Positions 33,786 through 43,168 of a stretch of 64,000 nucleotides of DNA are shown here, in pieces. Every line of letters begins with the position of its first letter. Within the stretch, counting starts at the first letter, position 1. Source of the DNA: ENR-C20 sp942493145 (GTDB lineage Bacteria; Bacillota; Clostridia; Acetivibrionales; DTU013); contig OW818679.1 of NCBI GenBank assembly GCA_942493145.1, positions 1,612,001 through 1,676,000 on the forward strand, given 5' to 3'. The position numbers were made by a program, and so were the translations under genes. Under the pieces are notes generated by a model. The model saw only the letters and a list, made by a program, of their open reading frames with translations, was not told the origin of the DNA and did no database searches.

Positions 33786-34157
33786 TAAACTTCCTCTCAT
33801 GTAGTTTAAATTCAAATCTACAATCTGCAATCTACAATCTGCAATCTACAAGCAATGTGTTTTTCTATCAGAATATTTAAGTTTATTATTTAATTCGACA
33901 ATTAATATAAAATTCCTGCCCCTTAAATGAAAAACTAACTTTTGGGGCTCTGTTGTAAAAAAATATTTACTATTAATACAATTGGCATAATTTGCAGAAC
34001 TGTTCTTTATAAGAATGGGTTTAGAGTGAAGGGTGAAGGGAATATATTACAAAGGAATTTTAAAAACTAGTATAGAATAATATCACTGATAATGTTATCT
34101 TTTGGCATACTAAACTACCATCATAATTCAATGGATCGTAGAATTTAAGGAGTAAAC
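33786..34157. other. AT-rich intergenic region
   Basis: About 370 bp between divergent genes. It holds the 14-bp tandem repeat at 33816-33850 and the ribosome site (AAGGAG) of the gene at 34158. Otherwise it is AT-rich with no clear promoter or RNA. Confidence 0.5.
33816..33850. repeat. 14-bp tandem repeat, 2.5 copies
   Basis: ATCTACAATCTGCA at 33816-33829 and 33830-33843, then ATCTACA at 33844-33850, all exact. It lies in the 5' flank of the chemoreceptor gene and could vary in copy number by slippage. Confidence 0.85.
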
Positions 34158-36542
34158 ATGATAAATAAAACAAAATATGATATACATATCAATTTAATAT
34201 CAAAAGTTTGTGTATGTCTTGTTGTCTTAATTTGTATAACCAGTCTATATTCTTACTTGATAAATCAAATAAGTGTCGCCAATTTTGGAGGAATATCTAT
34301 TCCTATGGCTCCAAGTACAGCAATTTTCTTTATAATAATTACTATAGATATAATTTTAAATTCTAAAATAAAAAGATTTGCAAGATTTGTTGAAAAGGTA
34401 GTTTTAATATCAATCAGTGTAGTTTCAATGTTAATTGTTTTGGAAAGAATATTTGGATTTAATTATGGAATTGAACATGTTTTTCCGAATAATAATGCCA
34501 TGTATTTGGGAACTCAATTGTGGAAAATGTCTCCAATAACAGGTGTCTGTTTTGTTTTAATTGTAGTGTCTCTTCAATTAAAGCTATTTTTTGTAAATAG
34601 TGAAACTGCAGATAAGATATTTACAATAAGTCAATTAATAGTCGGAGCTATTGCTGCAACTATAATTATTGGATATGGATATAAAACTCCTTTTTTATAT
34701 GGGGGTACTATAATTCCGGTGGCATTATCTTCTGGAATTTGTTTTTTCCTTCTTACTATTGCAGTTACAGCTTCATTCGGTAACAACACCAGAATTATTA
34801 AAGCATTTAATGGCACTACTATTACTTCAAATCTCATTCGCACAATTTTACCAATTACAGTGATTGGAGTAATTGGGATGGGTTTGATAGAGATTGTTTT
34901 TACTAATTTTAAGTTTTTTAATCAGGCTATATTTTTAGCTACTTCACTGATTGCAATTATTATTATACTTAATGGAACTATTATATTTGCAGTCAGAAAA
35001 ATTGGCTCAGTGATAGATTCTGAGATAAAAAAGCGTTTAATAAGTGAACAGGAACTAAAGGATTCAAATTGTAACCTTGAGGAAGTCAATTCACAGTTAG
35101 AAGAAGAAATTGCTGAACGCATAAAAGTTGAAGATGAACTTGCATATAAGACGGCTGAACTGGAACGTTTTTTTAACATAAACCTGGATTTATTGTGTAT
35201 AGCAGATTTGAATGGAAATTTTTTGAAGGTGAATAACGCATGGAGTGAAATTCTTGGATATCCAAAGTCCGAATTGGAAAATAAAAATTTCCAGGATTTT
35301 GTTCATCCAGAAGATAAAGAGGCTACTCTTAATGCAATATCAAGATTAGGTAAGAACGAACAGGTTTTATATTTTGTTAACCGTTTTAAGTGTATAGACA
35401 ATACATACAGATATATTGAATGGTGCTCCCAGCCATATGGAAATCTAATTTATGCAGCAGCAAGGGATATTACGGAGCGTAAGAGAGCAGAAGAAGAGAT
35501 AATTTATTTAAGTTATCATGACAAATTAACAGGTCTTTATAATAGAAGATTTTATGAAGAAGAGTTAAAAAGACTTGATATAGAAAGAAACTTACCAATA
35601 ACATTGGTTATGGGAGATGTCAATGGATTAAAGCTTATTAATGATTCATTTGGACATGTTATGGGCGATGATCTACTTAAAAAAATAGCAGAAGTAATAA
35701 AGAAGGGGTGTAGAGCTGATGATATCATTGCCAGATTAGGAGGGGATGAATTTGTCATTATATTACCGAAAACGGATGTGTTTGAAGCGGAAAAAATCAT
35801 TAAACGTATTAAAAATCTGGCATTAACAGAAAAAGCAGGTACTTTTGATATTTCTGTTTCATTTGGTTATAGTACTAAGAATAATAAAGAAGAGGAAATT
35901 CAGAAGATATTGAAAATTGCTGAGGATCATATGTATAGTCATAAGCTATATGAAAGCTTGAGCATGAGGAGTAAAACAATAGACATAATTATGAATACTC
36001 TATACGAAAAAAGTAATAGAGAGATGTTACATTCAAAAAGGGTTAGTGAAAGTTGTGAAGCTATTGCAACCATGTTAAATTTCGATAAGGATGATATCAA
36101 TCAAATTAAGATAGCTGGACTTATGCATGACATAGGGAAAATGGGTATTGACGAGAAAATTCTTAATAAAGAACAAGGATTAAATAACGATGAATGGAAT
36201 GAAATTAAGAGACACCCTGAAATAGGATATCGTATATTAAGCTCAGTAAATGAATTTTCAGAAATTGCAGAATATGTTCTTGAACATCAGGAAAGATGGG
36301 ATGGAAAAGGATATCCCAAAGGTCTGAAGGGAGAAGAGATTTCATTGCAAGCAAGGATTATTGCAGTTGCTGATGCATTTGATGCTATGACCAGTGAGAG
36401 AAGTTATCGTCGTGCGCTATCTGAAGAAGTTGCGATAAATGAATTGCAAAAAAATTCAGGGACTCAATTTGATCCGAACCTTGTCTGTGTATTTATTGAA
36501 AAAGTGTTAGGGAAAATCAGGTTGACTCACTTATTTAAGTGA
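34158..36542 (+). CDS. Membrane PAS-GGDEF-HD-GYP protein
   Basis: 794 residues. About eight hydrophobic segments in the first 290 residues, a coiled coil to ~330, a PAS domain (~330-440, AELERFFNINLDLLCIADLN), a GGDEF domain with RLGGDEF near residue 527, and a C-terminal HD-GYP-type domain with HDIGK near 656 and HQERWDGKGYP. GGDEF domains make c-di-GMP and HD-GYP domains degrade it, so the protein can in principle do both; GGDEF is intact. It senses a signal through its membrane or PAS region. It is transcribed alone, divergent from the chemoreceptor gene. ATG 34158 follows AAGGAG. Confidence 0.93.
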   Translation: MINKTKYDIHINLISKVCVCLVVLICITSLYSYLINQISVANFGGISIPMAPSTAIFFIIITIDIILNSKIKRFARFVEKVVLISISVVSMLIVLERIFGFNYGIEHVFPNNNAMYLGTQLWKMSPITGVCFVLIVVSLQLKLFFVNSETADKIFTISQLIVGAIAATIIIGYGYKTPFLYGGTIIPVALSSGICFFLLTIAVTASFGNNTRIIKAFNGTTITSNLIRTILPITVIGVIGMGLIEIVFTNFKFFNQAIFLATSLIAIIIILNGTIIFAVRKIGSVIDSEIKKRLISEQELKDSNCNLEEVNSQLEEEIAERIKVEDELAYKTAELERFFNINLDLLCIADLNGNFLKVNNAWSEILGYPKSELENKNFQDFVHPEDKEATLNAISRLGKNEQVLYFVNRFKCIDNTYRYIEWCSQPYGNLIYAAARDITERKRAEEEIIYLSYHDKLTGLYNRRFYEEELKRLDIERNLPITLVMGDVNGLKLINDSFGHVMGDDLLKKIAEVIKKGCRADDIIARLGGDEFVIILPKTDVFEAEKIIKRIKNLALTEKAGTFDISVSFGYSTKNNKEEEIQKILKIAEDHMYSHKLYESLSMRSKTIDIIMNTLYEKSNREMLHSKRVSESCEAIATMLNFDKDDINQIKIAGLMHDIGKMGIDEKILNKEQGLNNDEWNEIKRHPEIGYRILSSVNEFSEIAEYVLEHQERWDGKGYPKGLKGEEISLQARIIAVADAFDAMTSERSYRRALSEEVAINELQKNSGTQFDPNLVCVFIEKVLGKIRLTHLFK

Positions 36543-36683
36543 GTATTCATCAGAAACGGAATTATATATTCGATGGAATTGGAAACCACATGACCGCAAT
36601 TCGGGAGTAAACGTATTACGGCTGATGGTATAAGACGATAATGCATATTGAGTAAAAATTTTATTACATAAAGTATAAAATAT

Positions 36684-36712
36684 TTGACATGATGAATAAA
36701 ATATTATACTAT
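36684..36712 (+). promoter_or_regulatory. Sigma-A-type promoter
   Basis: TTGACA at 36684-36689, 17-bp spacer, TACTAT at 36707-36712, 42 bp before the membrane protein/XRE operon. Confidence 0.7.
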
Positions 36713-36753
36713 ATGTATAGATGACGTTATTTATTAAGAATAGGAGTGAAAAA

Positions 36754-37269
36754 ATGTATTATCAAGAGAAAAAAACAATCGCTTCAATTATAGCAGGTGT
36801 ATTGATATTGGCGACATACAGTATTTTTGGGATTTCAAAGTATCTGGAAGTTGGAGAGAATCTGCTAAACAATTTGAGGTTCTGGGCGACTGCAATGTTG
36901 ATTGCTATCGGTGGCGGTATAGTTGTTGCAATAATTATTCAAATCATCTTTCATATTATTCTTGCTGTAGCAAATGAGGTTGCAAAAGAGGTGGCAAAAA
37001 AGGCAAGTTGTGAAGGGAAAAATGAAACTTACGAAGAGCTTGAAATTGCTGAGTTTGAAGATGAAATGGATAAGCTGATTGCACTAAAAGCAATGAGAAA
37101 TTCGTTTATTGTGGTTGGTGTAGGATTTGTTATTGCTCTCGTTTCATTATGTTTGAAAATGCCTCCAGCGATTATGCTTAACATCATTTTTATTTCATTT
37201 AGTTTGGGATCACTTTTTGAGGGTTTTTCACAGTTGTATTTTTACAGGAAAGGGGTTAAAAATGGCTAA
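36754..37269 (+). CDS. Membrane protein co-transcribed with an XRE regulator
   Basis: 171 residues with four hydrophobic segments: about 10-30, 45-72, 115-135 and 140-160, with a charged acidic stretch between helices 2 and 3 (ETYEELEIAEFEDEMDKLIA). It is a common partner of small XRE regulators in Firmicutes. Function unknown. ATG 36754 is preferred over 36721 because of AGGAGTG. It overlaps the regulator gene by 8 bp, so they are a coupled pair, and a role as the regulator's membrane partner is likely. Confidence 0.75.
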   Translation: MYYQEKKTIASIIAGVLILATYSIFGISKYLEVGENLLNNLRFWATAMLIAIGGGIVVAIIIQIIFHIILAVANEVAKEVAKKASCEGKNETYEELEIAEFEDEMDKLIALKAMRNSFIVVGVGFVIALVSLCLKMPPAIMLNIIFISFSLGSLFEGFSQLYFYRKGVKNG

Positions 37270-37504
37270 ACTCATGATTTCTAATAATATCAGAAAATTA
37301 CGTTTCTATAATAATGAGATGACACAGCAGGAGTTGGCTAAAAAAACCGGTGTTACAAGGCAGACGATTGTGGCAATTGAGAATGGTAAGTATTCTCCAA
37401 CTTTAGAACTTGCATTCCGTATTGCCGATGTGTTTAAAACAAAGCTCGAAGAGGTCTTCTCTCATGAAATCATTGAAGGTAAGAGCATAAAGGAGGATGA
37501 ATAA
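37262..37504 (+). CDS. XRE-family transcriptional regulator (short)
   Basis: 80 residues consisting almost only of a helix-turn-helix (NNIRKLRFYNNEMTQQELAK then TGVTRQTIVAIENGKYSPTL), similar to the YgzD/Xre-type regulators that accompany membrane proteins. ATG 37262 follows AAAGGGG; the residues before it belong to the upstream gene's frame. Probably represses its own operon. Confidence 0.9.
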   Translation: MAKLMISNNIRKLRFYNNEMTQQELAKKTGVTRQTIVAIENGKYSPTLELAFRIADVFKTKLEEVFSHEIIEGKSIKEDE

Positions 37505-37538
37505 AAATGACAAATAACATTCTATCTGATTGAAGTGA

Positions 37539-37874
37539 AGCAGGATATTGCCTTTATTAGCACCAAAGGGCGTTTATGTTATGATCGGTGGAGGATTATC
37601 ACAGGTTTACAAATCCTTGCTGTTTGGAGCATTTCTGTCAATTGGCAACAAAAAGATGCGTTCCCTGGCGGCAAAGCCAAATAGAAAGGATCTGGAATTT
37701 ATTATTGGACTTGTTGCAGAAGGCAAATTGAAGCCCGTTATTGACAGGCGTTATCCGCTTCATGAAACCACTGAAGCTGTGCGGTATCTGAGTGGTGGTC
37801 ATGCTCTGGGGAAAGTTATTGTAGAGGTTGCATCAGCCCCGGTGGCAGACCAGACAGTACCGGAGATACAATAA
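37539..37874 (+). pseudogene. C-terminal remnant of a zinc-type alcohol dehydrogenase (MDR family)
   Basis: From an in-frame stop at 37536, the frame reads PLLAPKGVYVMIGGGLSQVY then FLSIGNKKMRS, LEFIIGLVAEGKLKPVIDR and a final EAVRYLSGGHALGKVIV. This is the end of the NAD(P)-binding and catalytic domains of medium-chain dehydrogenases/quinone-oxidoreductase-like proteins. The first ~200 residues are missing, and the only in-frame start is TTG 37548. The stop of the XRE gene lies 35 bp upstream, so a deletion has joined the two. Confidence 0.75.
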
Positions 37875-37890
37875 GGAGACAAGATAAGTT

Positions 37891-38295
37891 ATGGATAAAC
37901 TGACAAACATACTTATTATGGTGGGGAGTATCGTTTCAACCGGGTTTGGACTGTGGCACTTATTTGTTCCCAAAGTATGGAGGTGGTATTCATATATTGA
38001 TATCAACGCAAAAGAGTTGATACTTGCTGTTAGGGCAATTAATGTGTTTTTTTCCATGTCGCTTATTTTGTTCGGAGTAGTAAACATGCTTCTTGCCTAT
38101 GGCAATAAATCAAATAAATACTCCATAATGGTTGTTCTGAGTGCAACATGTATTTTATGGCTGATAAGATTAGTCTTTCAGATTATTTATCCGCAGGGAA
38201 CAATCAATCCTTTTCTGCAATATGGCATGCTGGCAGCATTTATTGGGGTATTTCTGTGTTACTTAATTTCGCTTTGCATGATGGTTGCTAAATAG
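37891..38295 (+). CDS. Small integral membrane protein
   Basis: 134 residues with four hydrophobic segments (around 5-25, 45-68, 80-100 and 110-132). The start reads MDKLTNILIMVGSIVSTGFG and LWHLFVPKVWRWYSYI. I recognise no family with certainty. AAGGAGACAAG precedes ATG 37891. It follows the dehydrogenase remnant by 16 bp and may have belonged to the same transcript. Confidence 0.65.
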   Translation: MDKLTNILIMVGSIVSTGFGLWHLFVPKVWRWYSYIDINAKELILAVRAINVFFSMSLILFGVVNMLLAYGNKSNKYSIMVVLSATCILWLIRLVFQIIYPQGTINPFLQYGMLAAFIGVFLCYLISLCMMVAK

Positions 38296-38338
38296 CTTTC
38301 TGTTTGTACAGCAATTACAGATCATGGGGTGCTGAACT

Positions 38339-38500
38339 TTAATATGGTGTTAATGAGTATAGATACGAATATACTATCCATATAATTGCAATGATAATCA
38401 ACGCAATTACTGACGATATTATTAATGCTTTGCGTTTCTTTAGTATTCCATAGATTAAACTTATAAGCGAAATTCCAATAAGACTAAAACCTAAAGCCAT
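38339..38500 (-). CDS. 53-residue two-helix membrane peptide
   Basis: Minus-strand frame starting MALGFSLIGISLISLIYGIL, a KKRK turn, then a second hydrophobic helix (ALIISSVIALIIIAIIWIVY) and a short polar tail. GGGGGGTGTAAG lies before the ATG. Two helices with a positive turn suggest a small membrane protein or regulatory peptide. No homolog is known to me. It is convergent with the gene at 37891. Confidence 0.5.
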   Translation of the reverse strand: MALGFSLIGISLISLIYGILKKRKALIISSVIALIIIAIIWIVYSYLYSLTPY

Positions 38501-38659
38501 ATCTTACACCCCCCATATATTAAACCCCCATATCGAAACACGATTCATAATTGTATCTAAAAAATAAGCTATAAATTGAATAGTGAATAATATACGAATA
38601 TATGATAATTATGCTCTGGATAATATAACAATACAATAGAAATTTTTCCTGGCAAAAAA

Positions 38660-40111
38660 TCAGTCTCTCCAGACCGGGACCAGCGCATCGTTCATCATGG
38701 ATTCGTATTTCGTGTTATCCAGAACCACAGTTCTATTTGATAATTGTAATTTTTCTTTTTTTATAATTGTAACATTATAATATTTAAGCACAGGTGTTCC
38801 ATCCCGCATTTTGACAATAAAGCCCATCGGGAATTTTCCTTCCAGAGTATCCACGTAGTCCATGTACTCCCTCGAATCGGTGATTTTCCGGAGAAGAGGC
38901 GTTTTGGCGTCATAGGCACTTTTGGTTCCTATCAATACCGGACGGAAGGACGAGGCATCAAGCCAGCCTGAGTATTGATCCCAGTCATCACCAAGATAGC
39001 TTTCCAAATTGAAGGGTTTGTTATTGTAAGTGACCCCCCTCTCGTCTATGCCGAACTCACGGGAATTGTAAGAAGCCTGGAGGGTGTCCAGCAGGCTGTC
39101 GAACAGAGAGAAGCGCTCAGCGCAGATCTTGTATAAAGAGGCATGAAGGGCGCTGACATTTTTTTCAGTGATTTCCGGCATGAAACGGACAAGCCACGGC
39201 TTGTTTTTATCCAGATACTTTTTAGACGCTGATTCGTAGGACACTGCAAGGGTTTCGGCAATAAAGCCGGAGAAGCTGCCCGGATTTGAGCTGAAATTTT
39301 CCACAAGTCTGGTGAATCTTTCACCCAAGGCACCTTCCTCGCAATATTCACTAAGCACCTCTATGCAGTCGGTGCATTCCTCGGCAAACCAGTCGAGGTT
39401 GTCGCCGTAAGCGCTTATGGAATGGGGGAAAAGGGACTCATCCAGGTTATACACCATAACCATTCGGATGTCCTCAAAGTATATGTCGGTTAGCATGGGC
39501 AGCATATCCCAATCAGACAGGACAATTTCATATGTATAATCATCAAAGTCAAAGTCGTGGTCGATACCATATACTGATGCCAGTCGGTTAAACGGAAATT
39601 TATCCAGCGGAAGCCATATTTTGCCAAGATATACCCCGGCAGGAGATATTGTTAATGTTCCATTATTGCAGGTTGTATTTGTTGAGAGCTTCAAAGGGAG
39701 GCGCAGAAAATCTCCATAAGTTATTTCAGTGGATATGAGAATGCCTTTGGGGGTTATATCCAGCCCATAGCTTTGAAGGGTCAATCCATTGCTTTCCAGA
39801 TCACTGGTAATTTCGCCTATTATATCTTCATTTTCAATTTCCTTCAGGAGCCACCACAAATCTGATTTATCGATGCTGAGTTCCATTTTTAAGGTGGATG
39901 CATCGAAAGAATAGCGCTCCGACGCTGGCATGGGCTCGGCTGAGATAATGGCGGCAACGTCGTCACTGGTAGTTTTGGCATTTTTAGAGTAGATATACAA
40001 TGCTGTTGAAGCTGCAATTACTATAAGGACAAGTACAAGAATGATGAAAAGCAGTTTTTTAAATATTGATTTTACCGTGGATTTTTTCTTTAATTCTGTA
40101 TTTTGTGTCAT
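38660..40111 (-). CDS. Membrane-anchored protein of unknown function
   Basis: 483 residues. After a short positively charged start (TQNTELKKKSTVKSIFKK) there is one transmembrane segment (~18-40, LLFIILVLVLIVIAASTALY), and the remaining ~440 residues are extracellular with acidic and aromatic content. I do not recognise a domain. Cysteines are few but include a CNNG and ECTDC pair. ATG 40111 is chosen because GGAG at 40118-40121 is 8 nt away; ATG 40117 is too close. It is divergent from the germination operon, so a role in spore or envelope biology is possible but unproven. Confidence 0.6.
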   Translation of the reverse strand: MTQNTELKKKSTVKSIFKKLLFIILVLVLIVIAASTALYIYSKNAKTTSDDVAAIISAEPMPASERYSFDASTLKMELSIDKSDLWWLLKEIENEDIIGEITSDLESNGLTLQSYGLDITPKGILISTEITYGDFLRLPLKLSTNTTCNNGTLTISPAGVYLGKIWLPLDKFPFNRLASVYGIDHDFDFDDYTYEIVLSDWDMLPMLTDIYFEDIRMVMVYNLDESLFPHSISAYGDNLDWFAEECTDCIEVLSEYCEEGALGERFTRLVENFSSNPGSFSGFIAETLAVSYESASKKYLDKNKPWLVRFMPEITEKNVSALHASLYKICAERFSLFDSLLDTLQASYNSREFGIDERGVTYNNKPFNLESYLGDDWDQYSGWLDASSFRPVLIGTKSAYDAKTPLLRKITDSREYMDYVDTLEGKFPMGFIVKMRDGTPVLKYYNVTIIKKEKLQLSNRTVVLDNTKYESMMNDALVPVWRD

Positions 40112-40348
40112 ATTCATCGCTCCATGATTCCTATGAAATTTATTATATCGTGAAAGTTGAATTGCATTATGTTAATTCGAGTAAATAATATCACGACAAC
40201 CCAATAGTGGCAAGAGACCCACAAATATGTTGAACGACAAAATAGTTTTTTTCTCTAATGGATATAATATTTAACAATCCAATGCATTATCGGATTACTT
40301 TAAAGCACATAGAACAAATTATACAGTCTGGAGAAAGGTTGGTATTTT

Positions 40349-41962
40349 TTGCTTGATTTGCTTTTTAAAAAACTACATTTTCAAAAAATGACAAACAATA
40401 GTCCTAAAAAGGCTTCAGGACAGCAAAGATCCCCTGTATGTCTTTCAAGCAGCCTGGAGAAGAATCTTCAAATTTTAAGAGAGGCTCTTGGCCAAAGTAT
40501 GGATGTTATTATCCGTGAGTTGAAGATTGACATAAATTCGAACTTTGATGCAGCAGTTGTCTATATTGATGGTTTGGTCGACAGGGATCTGGTAAATCAC
40601 GATATTTTACAACCATTAATGTTTAATCTGCAGTTGATTAAAGACAATACTGGACAATACCACTCTAGACTAATTGATTTTATTAAATCAAGTGTGTTGA
40701 CTGTAGGGCAAATAACTGGAACAGAGATTATTGACAGAGTTATATCAGACGTTCTGTCAGGTCATACGGCAATCCTGGTAGAAGGCGTAACTCAGGCCCT
40801 GCTTATAGATGCTAAAGGCTGGGAATCGCGAAATATTGAGGAGTCCAAAAGCGAGGTGTCAATTCGGGGACCAAAAGACAGTTTTACAGAAACACTGCGC
40901 ACCAACACCGCTTTACTACGCCGAAAGATCAGGGATCCTCGTTTGACGTTTCAAAGCCTGCAAATTGGGGAGAGATCAAAAACGGATGTTTCAGTTGTCT
41001 ATATCAAGGGAATCACTCCTGACTATCTTGTTGAAGAAATCAATCAAAGGTTAAAACGAATAGATACCGATAGCATTCTGGATATTGGCTATATAGAACA
41101 ATATATTGAGGATAGTCCAACATCACTGTTTCCCACTGTGGGTACCAGCGAAAGACCTGATGTAGCTACTGCCAAAATATTGGAAGGCCGTGTTGCCATA
41201 TTGGTTGATGGTTCCCCTATGGCCCTGACGATGCCTTTTTTATTTCTCGAAGGTTTCCAAAACCCGGATGATTATTATGCCCGGCCATTTTTTGCTACAT
41301 TTGTGCGATGGCTTAGATTGCTGGGCTTTCTGCTTAGTATCTTTTTGCCAGGCATCTATGTCGCATTAAGTGCTTTTCACCCGGAATTGTATCCTGCGGA
41401 ATTGCTCATTTCGGTGGCGGCTGCCAGGGAAGGGGTTCCTTTTCCTGTAGTATTAGAAGCCCTGTTAATGCTTATCCTCTTCGAAATCCTGCGGGAGGCG
41501 GGTCTTAGAATGCCCAGGTCACTTGGTCAGGCAGTCAGTATCGTGGGCGCACTGGTAATCGGGCAGGCAGCCGTATCAGCCGGCTTGGTAGGAGCCCCCA
41601 TGGTAATAGTCGTCTCAACTACGGCTATTGCATCTTTTTTAGTAGGTCCTCTTGCTGACCTTGCAGCCTTATTGCGCTTAATTATGACAGTTGTGGCTGG
41701 CTTTCTGGGACTATTTGGAATAATAATTATTTTGATGGAGATACTCAGTCACCTGGTTTCTTTACGCTCCCTGGGGGTACCTTATTTATCGCCCGTAGCT
41801 CCACTCAACATTCGCGGGCTGAAGGATATTTTTCTACGGGCACCCTTATGGGCAATGGACAGCCGTCCTGAATTTTTGGATCCAGTCGATAAGAGGAGGC
41901 AATCACCAGGTCACAGGCCTCAGGCTCCCAAAATCAGACATAATAAGAGGGATGGACAATAA
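40349..41962 (+). CDS. gerKA: Spore germination receptor subunit A
   Basis: 537 residues of the GerA family: a soluble N-terminal domain of ~270 residues, then several transmembrane segments (FVRWLRLLGFLLSIFLPGIY, VALSAFHPELYPAELLISVA and others) and a basic, proline-rich tail. In spores this inner-membrane subunit combines with GerB and GerC subunits to sense nutrients and trigger germination. The start is TTG 40349 with GAGAAAGG 10 nt upstream. Gene order here is A, C, B, D. I use gerKA for the family; the germinant is unknown. Confidence 0.92.
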   Translation: MLDLLFKKLHFQKMTNNSPKKASGQQRSPVCLSSSLEKNLQILREALGQSMDVIIRELKIDINSNFDAAVVYIDGLVDRDLVNHDILQPLMFNLQLIKDNTGQYHSRLIDFIKSSVLTVGQITGTEIIDRVISDVLSGHTAILVEGVTQALLIDAKGWESRNIEESKSEVSIRGPKDSFTETLRTNTALLRRKIRDPRLTFQSLQIGERSKTDVSVVYIKGITPDYLVEEINQRLKRIDTDSILDIGYIEQYIEDSPTSLFPTVGTSERPDVATAKILEGRVAILVDGSPMALTMPFLFLEGFQNPDDYYARPFFATFVRWLRLLGFLLSIFLPGIYVALSAFHPELYPAELLISVAAAREGVPFPVVLEALLMLILFEILREAGLRMPRSLGQAVSIVGALVIGQAAVSAGLVGAPMVIVVSTTAIASFLVGPLADLAALLRLIMTVVAGFLGLFGIIIILMEILSHLVSLRSLGVPYLSPVAPLNIRGLKDIFLRAPLWAMDSRPEFLDPVDKRRQSPGHRPQAPKIRHNKRDGQ

Positions 41963-43146
41963 TGAAAGGACAACATTCTAAATTTTACGTGCTTGTCTTA
42001 TTAATCGTTATCCCAGTATTTTTATCCGGCTGTTGGGATAGCACGGAGCTAAATAAAATTTCAATTGTAGCCGGTATAGGTTGGGATATCGATCCGGATA
42101 CAGGAGAGGTTACGTTTAGCGTTCAATCCATTATTCCAAGAGAAGTGAAAGTTTCTTCCGGTTCAAGTGGAGGCGCGGAAGAACAAGGGGGTCATACACG
42201 CCAAGTCACTCAAGTGGATCAAGATACGGGTCCATCCATGTATGATGCAATAACGCGCCTTTCCCAGCACGTCAGTCGGTTTCCATTTTACGAACATACC
42301 CTGGTTTATATATTCGGCAAGGATGGTGTACAACAAGGAATATATCAGTTTATTGATGTACAGGCCAGGAATCCGGACAGCCGTCCCACCGCTTTAATGG
42401 TAGTTTCCGCCGAGAAAAAAGCTACTGATATTATGCAAATTCAGGACGGCATGGAAAACGTTCAGGCAATGGGATTGGCTGATGAGATAAAACTGTCAGC
42501 TCGTTTATCCAAATACCCTGCGGTGACAGTTCTGGATTTTCAAAAGTGCATATTGAGTAAAACCACTGCTCCCGTTGCTCCTATAGTGGGTATTGTTGAG
42601 GAGACTGGCCACAATGGGGAAAAGATCCCCAAAATACGTATTATCGGAACAGCAGTTTTCAAAGCGGATAGGATGATAGGGCAACTGAATGAGCGCGAAT
42701 CAAGCGGACTTCTATGGGCTACCAACAAAATAAAAATTGGATTTCTAACAATCCCGGAAGCGAACCTGGAGATTGTTAAGGCTAAAAGTAAAATCGTTCC
42801 TGAACTGCATGAAGACAAAATTAAAATAACCGTTGAAATAGAAGAAGAGTCTGACCTGGTACTGTATAAAGGCCGCCAGGATATCACCGACGAAATCCTG
42901 CAAAAATTAGAAGAAGACCAGAATAAAGAGATTGAGAGTCAGGTAATGGAAGCAGTTGAGAAATCCTTTGCTCTTGATGCAGATATTTTCGGGTTTGGGG
43001 AGGCGGTTCATCGTAAACATAAAAAGGAATGGAAAGACCTTCAATCGAGGTGGGACGAAATATATCCAGATACTGAAGTTGTGGTAAAGGTAAAAACTCA
43101 TATCAATGAAATCGGGGAAGTCAGTAAAGCTTTATTAAAGGATTAA
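41962..43146 (+). CDS. gerKC: Ger(x)C-family spore germination lipoprotein
   Basis: 394 residues. A lipoprotein signal ends in VFLSGC with the lipidated Cys at about residue 24, followed by WDSTELNKISIVAGIGWD, the hallmark of the GerAC/GerKC family, and a long alpha/beta domain. It is the lipoprotein subunit of the receptor, outside the inner spore membrane. Its ATG overlaps the last base of the GerA-subunit gene, so translation is coupled. Confidence 0.93.
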   Translation: MKGQHSKFYVLVLLIVIPVFLSGCWDSTELNKISIVAGIGWDIDPDTGEVTFSVQSIIPREVKVSSGSSGGAEEQGGHTRQVTQVDQDTGPSMYDAITRLSQHVSRFPFYEHTLVYIFGKDGVQQGIYQFIDVQARNPDSRPTALMVVSAEKKATDIMQIQDGMENVQAMGLADEIKLSARLSKYPAVTVLDFQKCILSKTTAPVAPIVGIVEETGHNGEKIPKIRIIGTAVFKADRMIGQLNERESSGLLWATNKIKIGFLTIPEANLEIVKAKSKIVPELHEDKIKITVEIEEESDLVLYKGRQDITDEILQKLEEDQNKEIESQVMEAVEKSFALDADIFGFGEAVHRKHKKEWKDLQSRWDEIYPDTEVVVKVKTHINEIGEVSKALLKD

Positions 43147-43168
43147 GGCAGAAGCAGGAGCGTGATAT

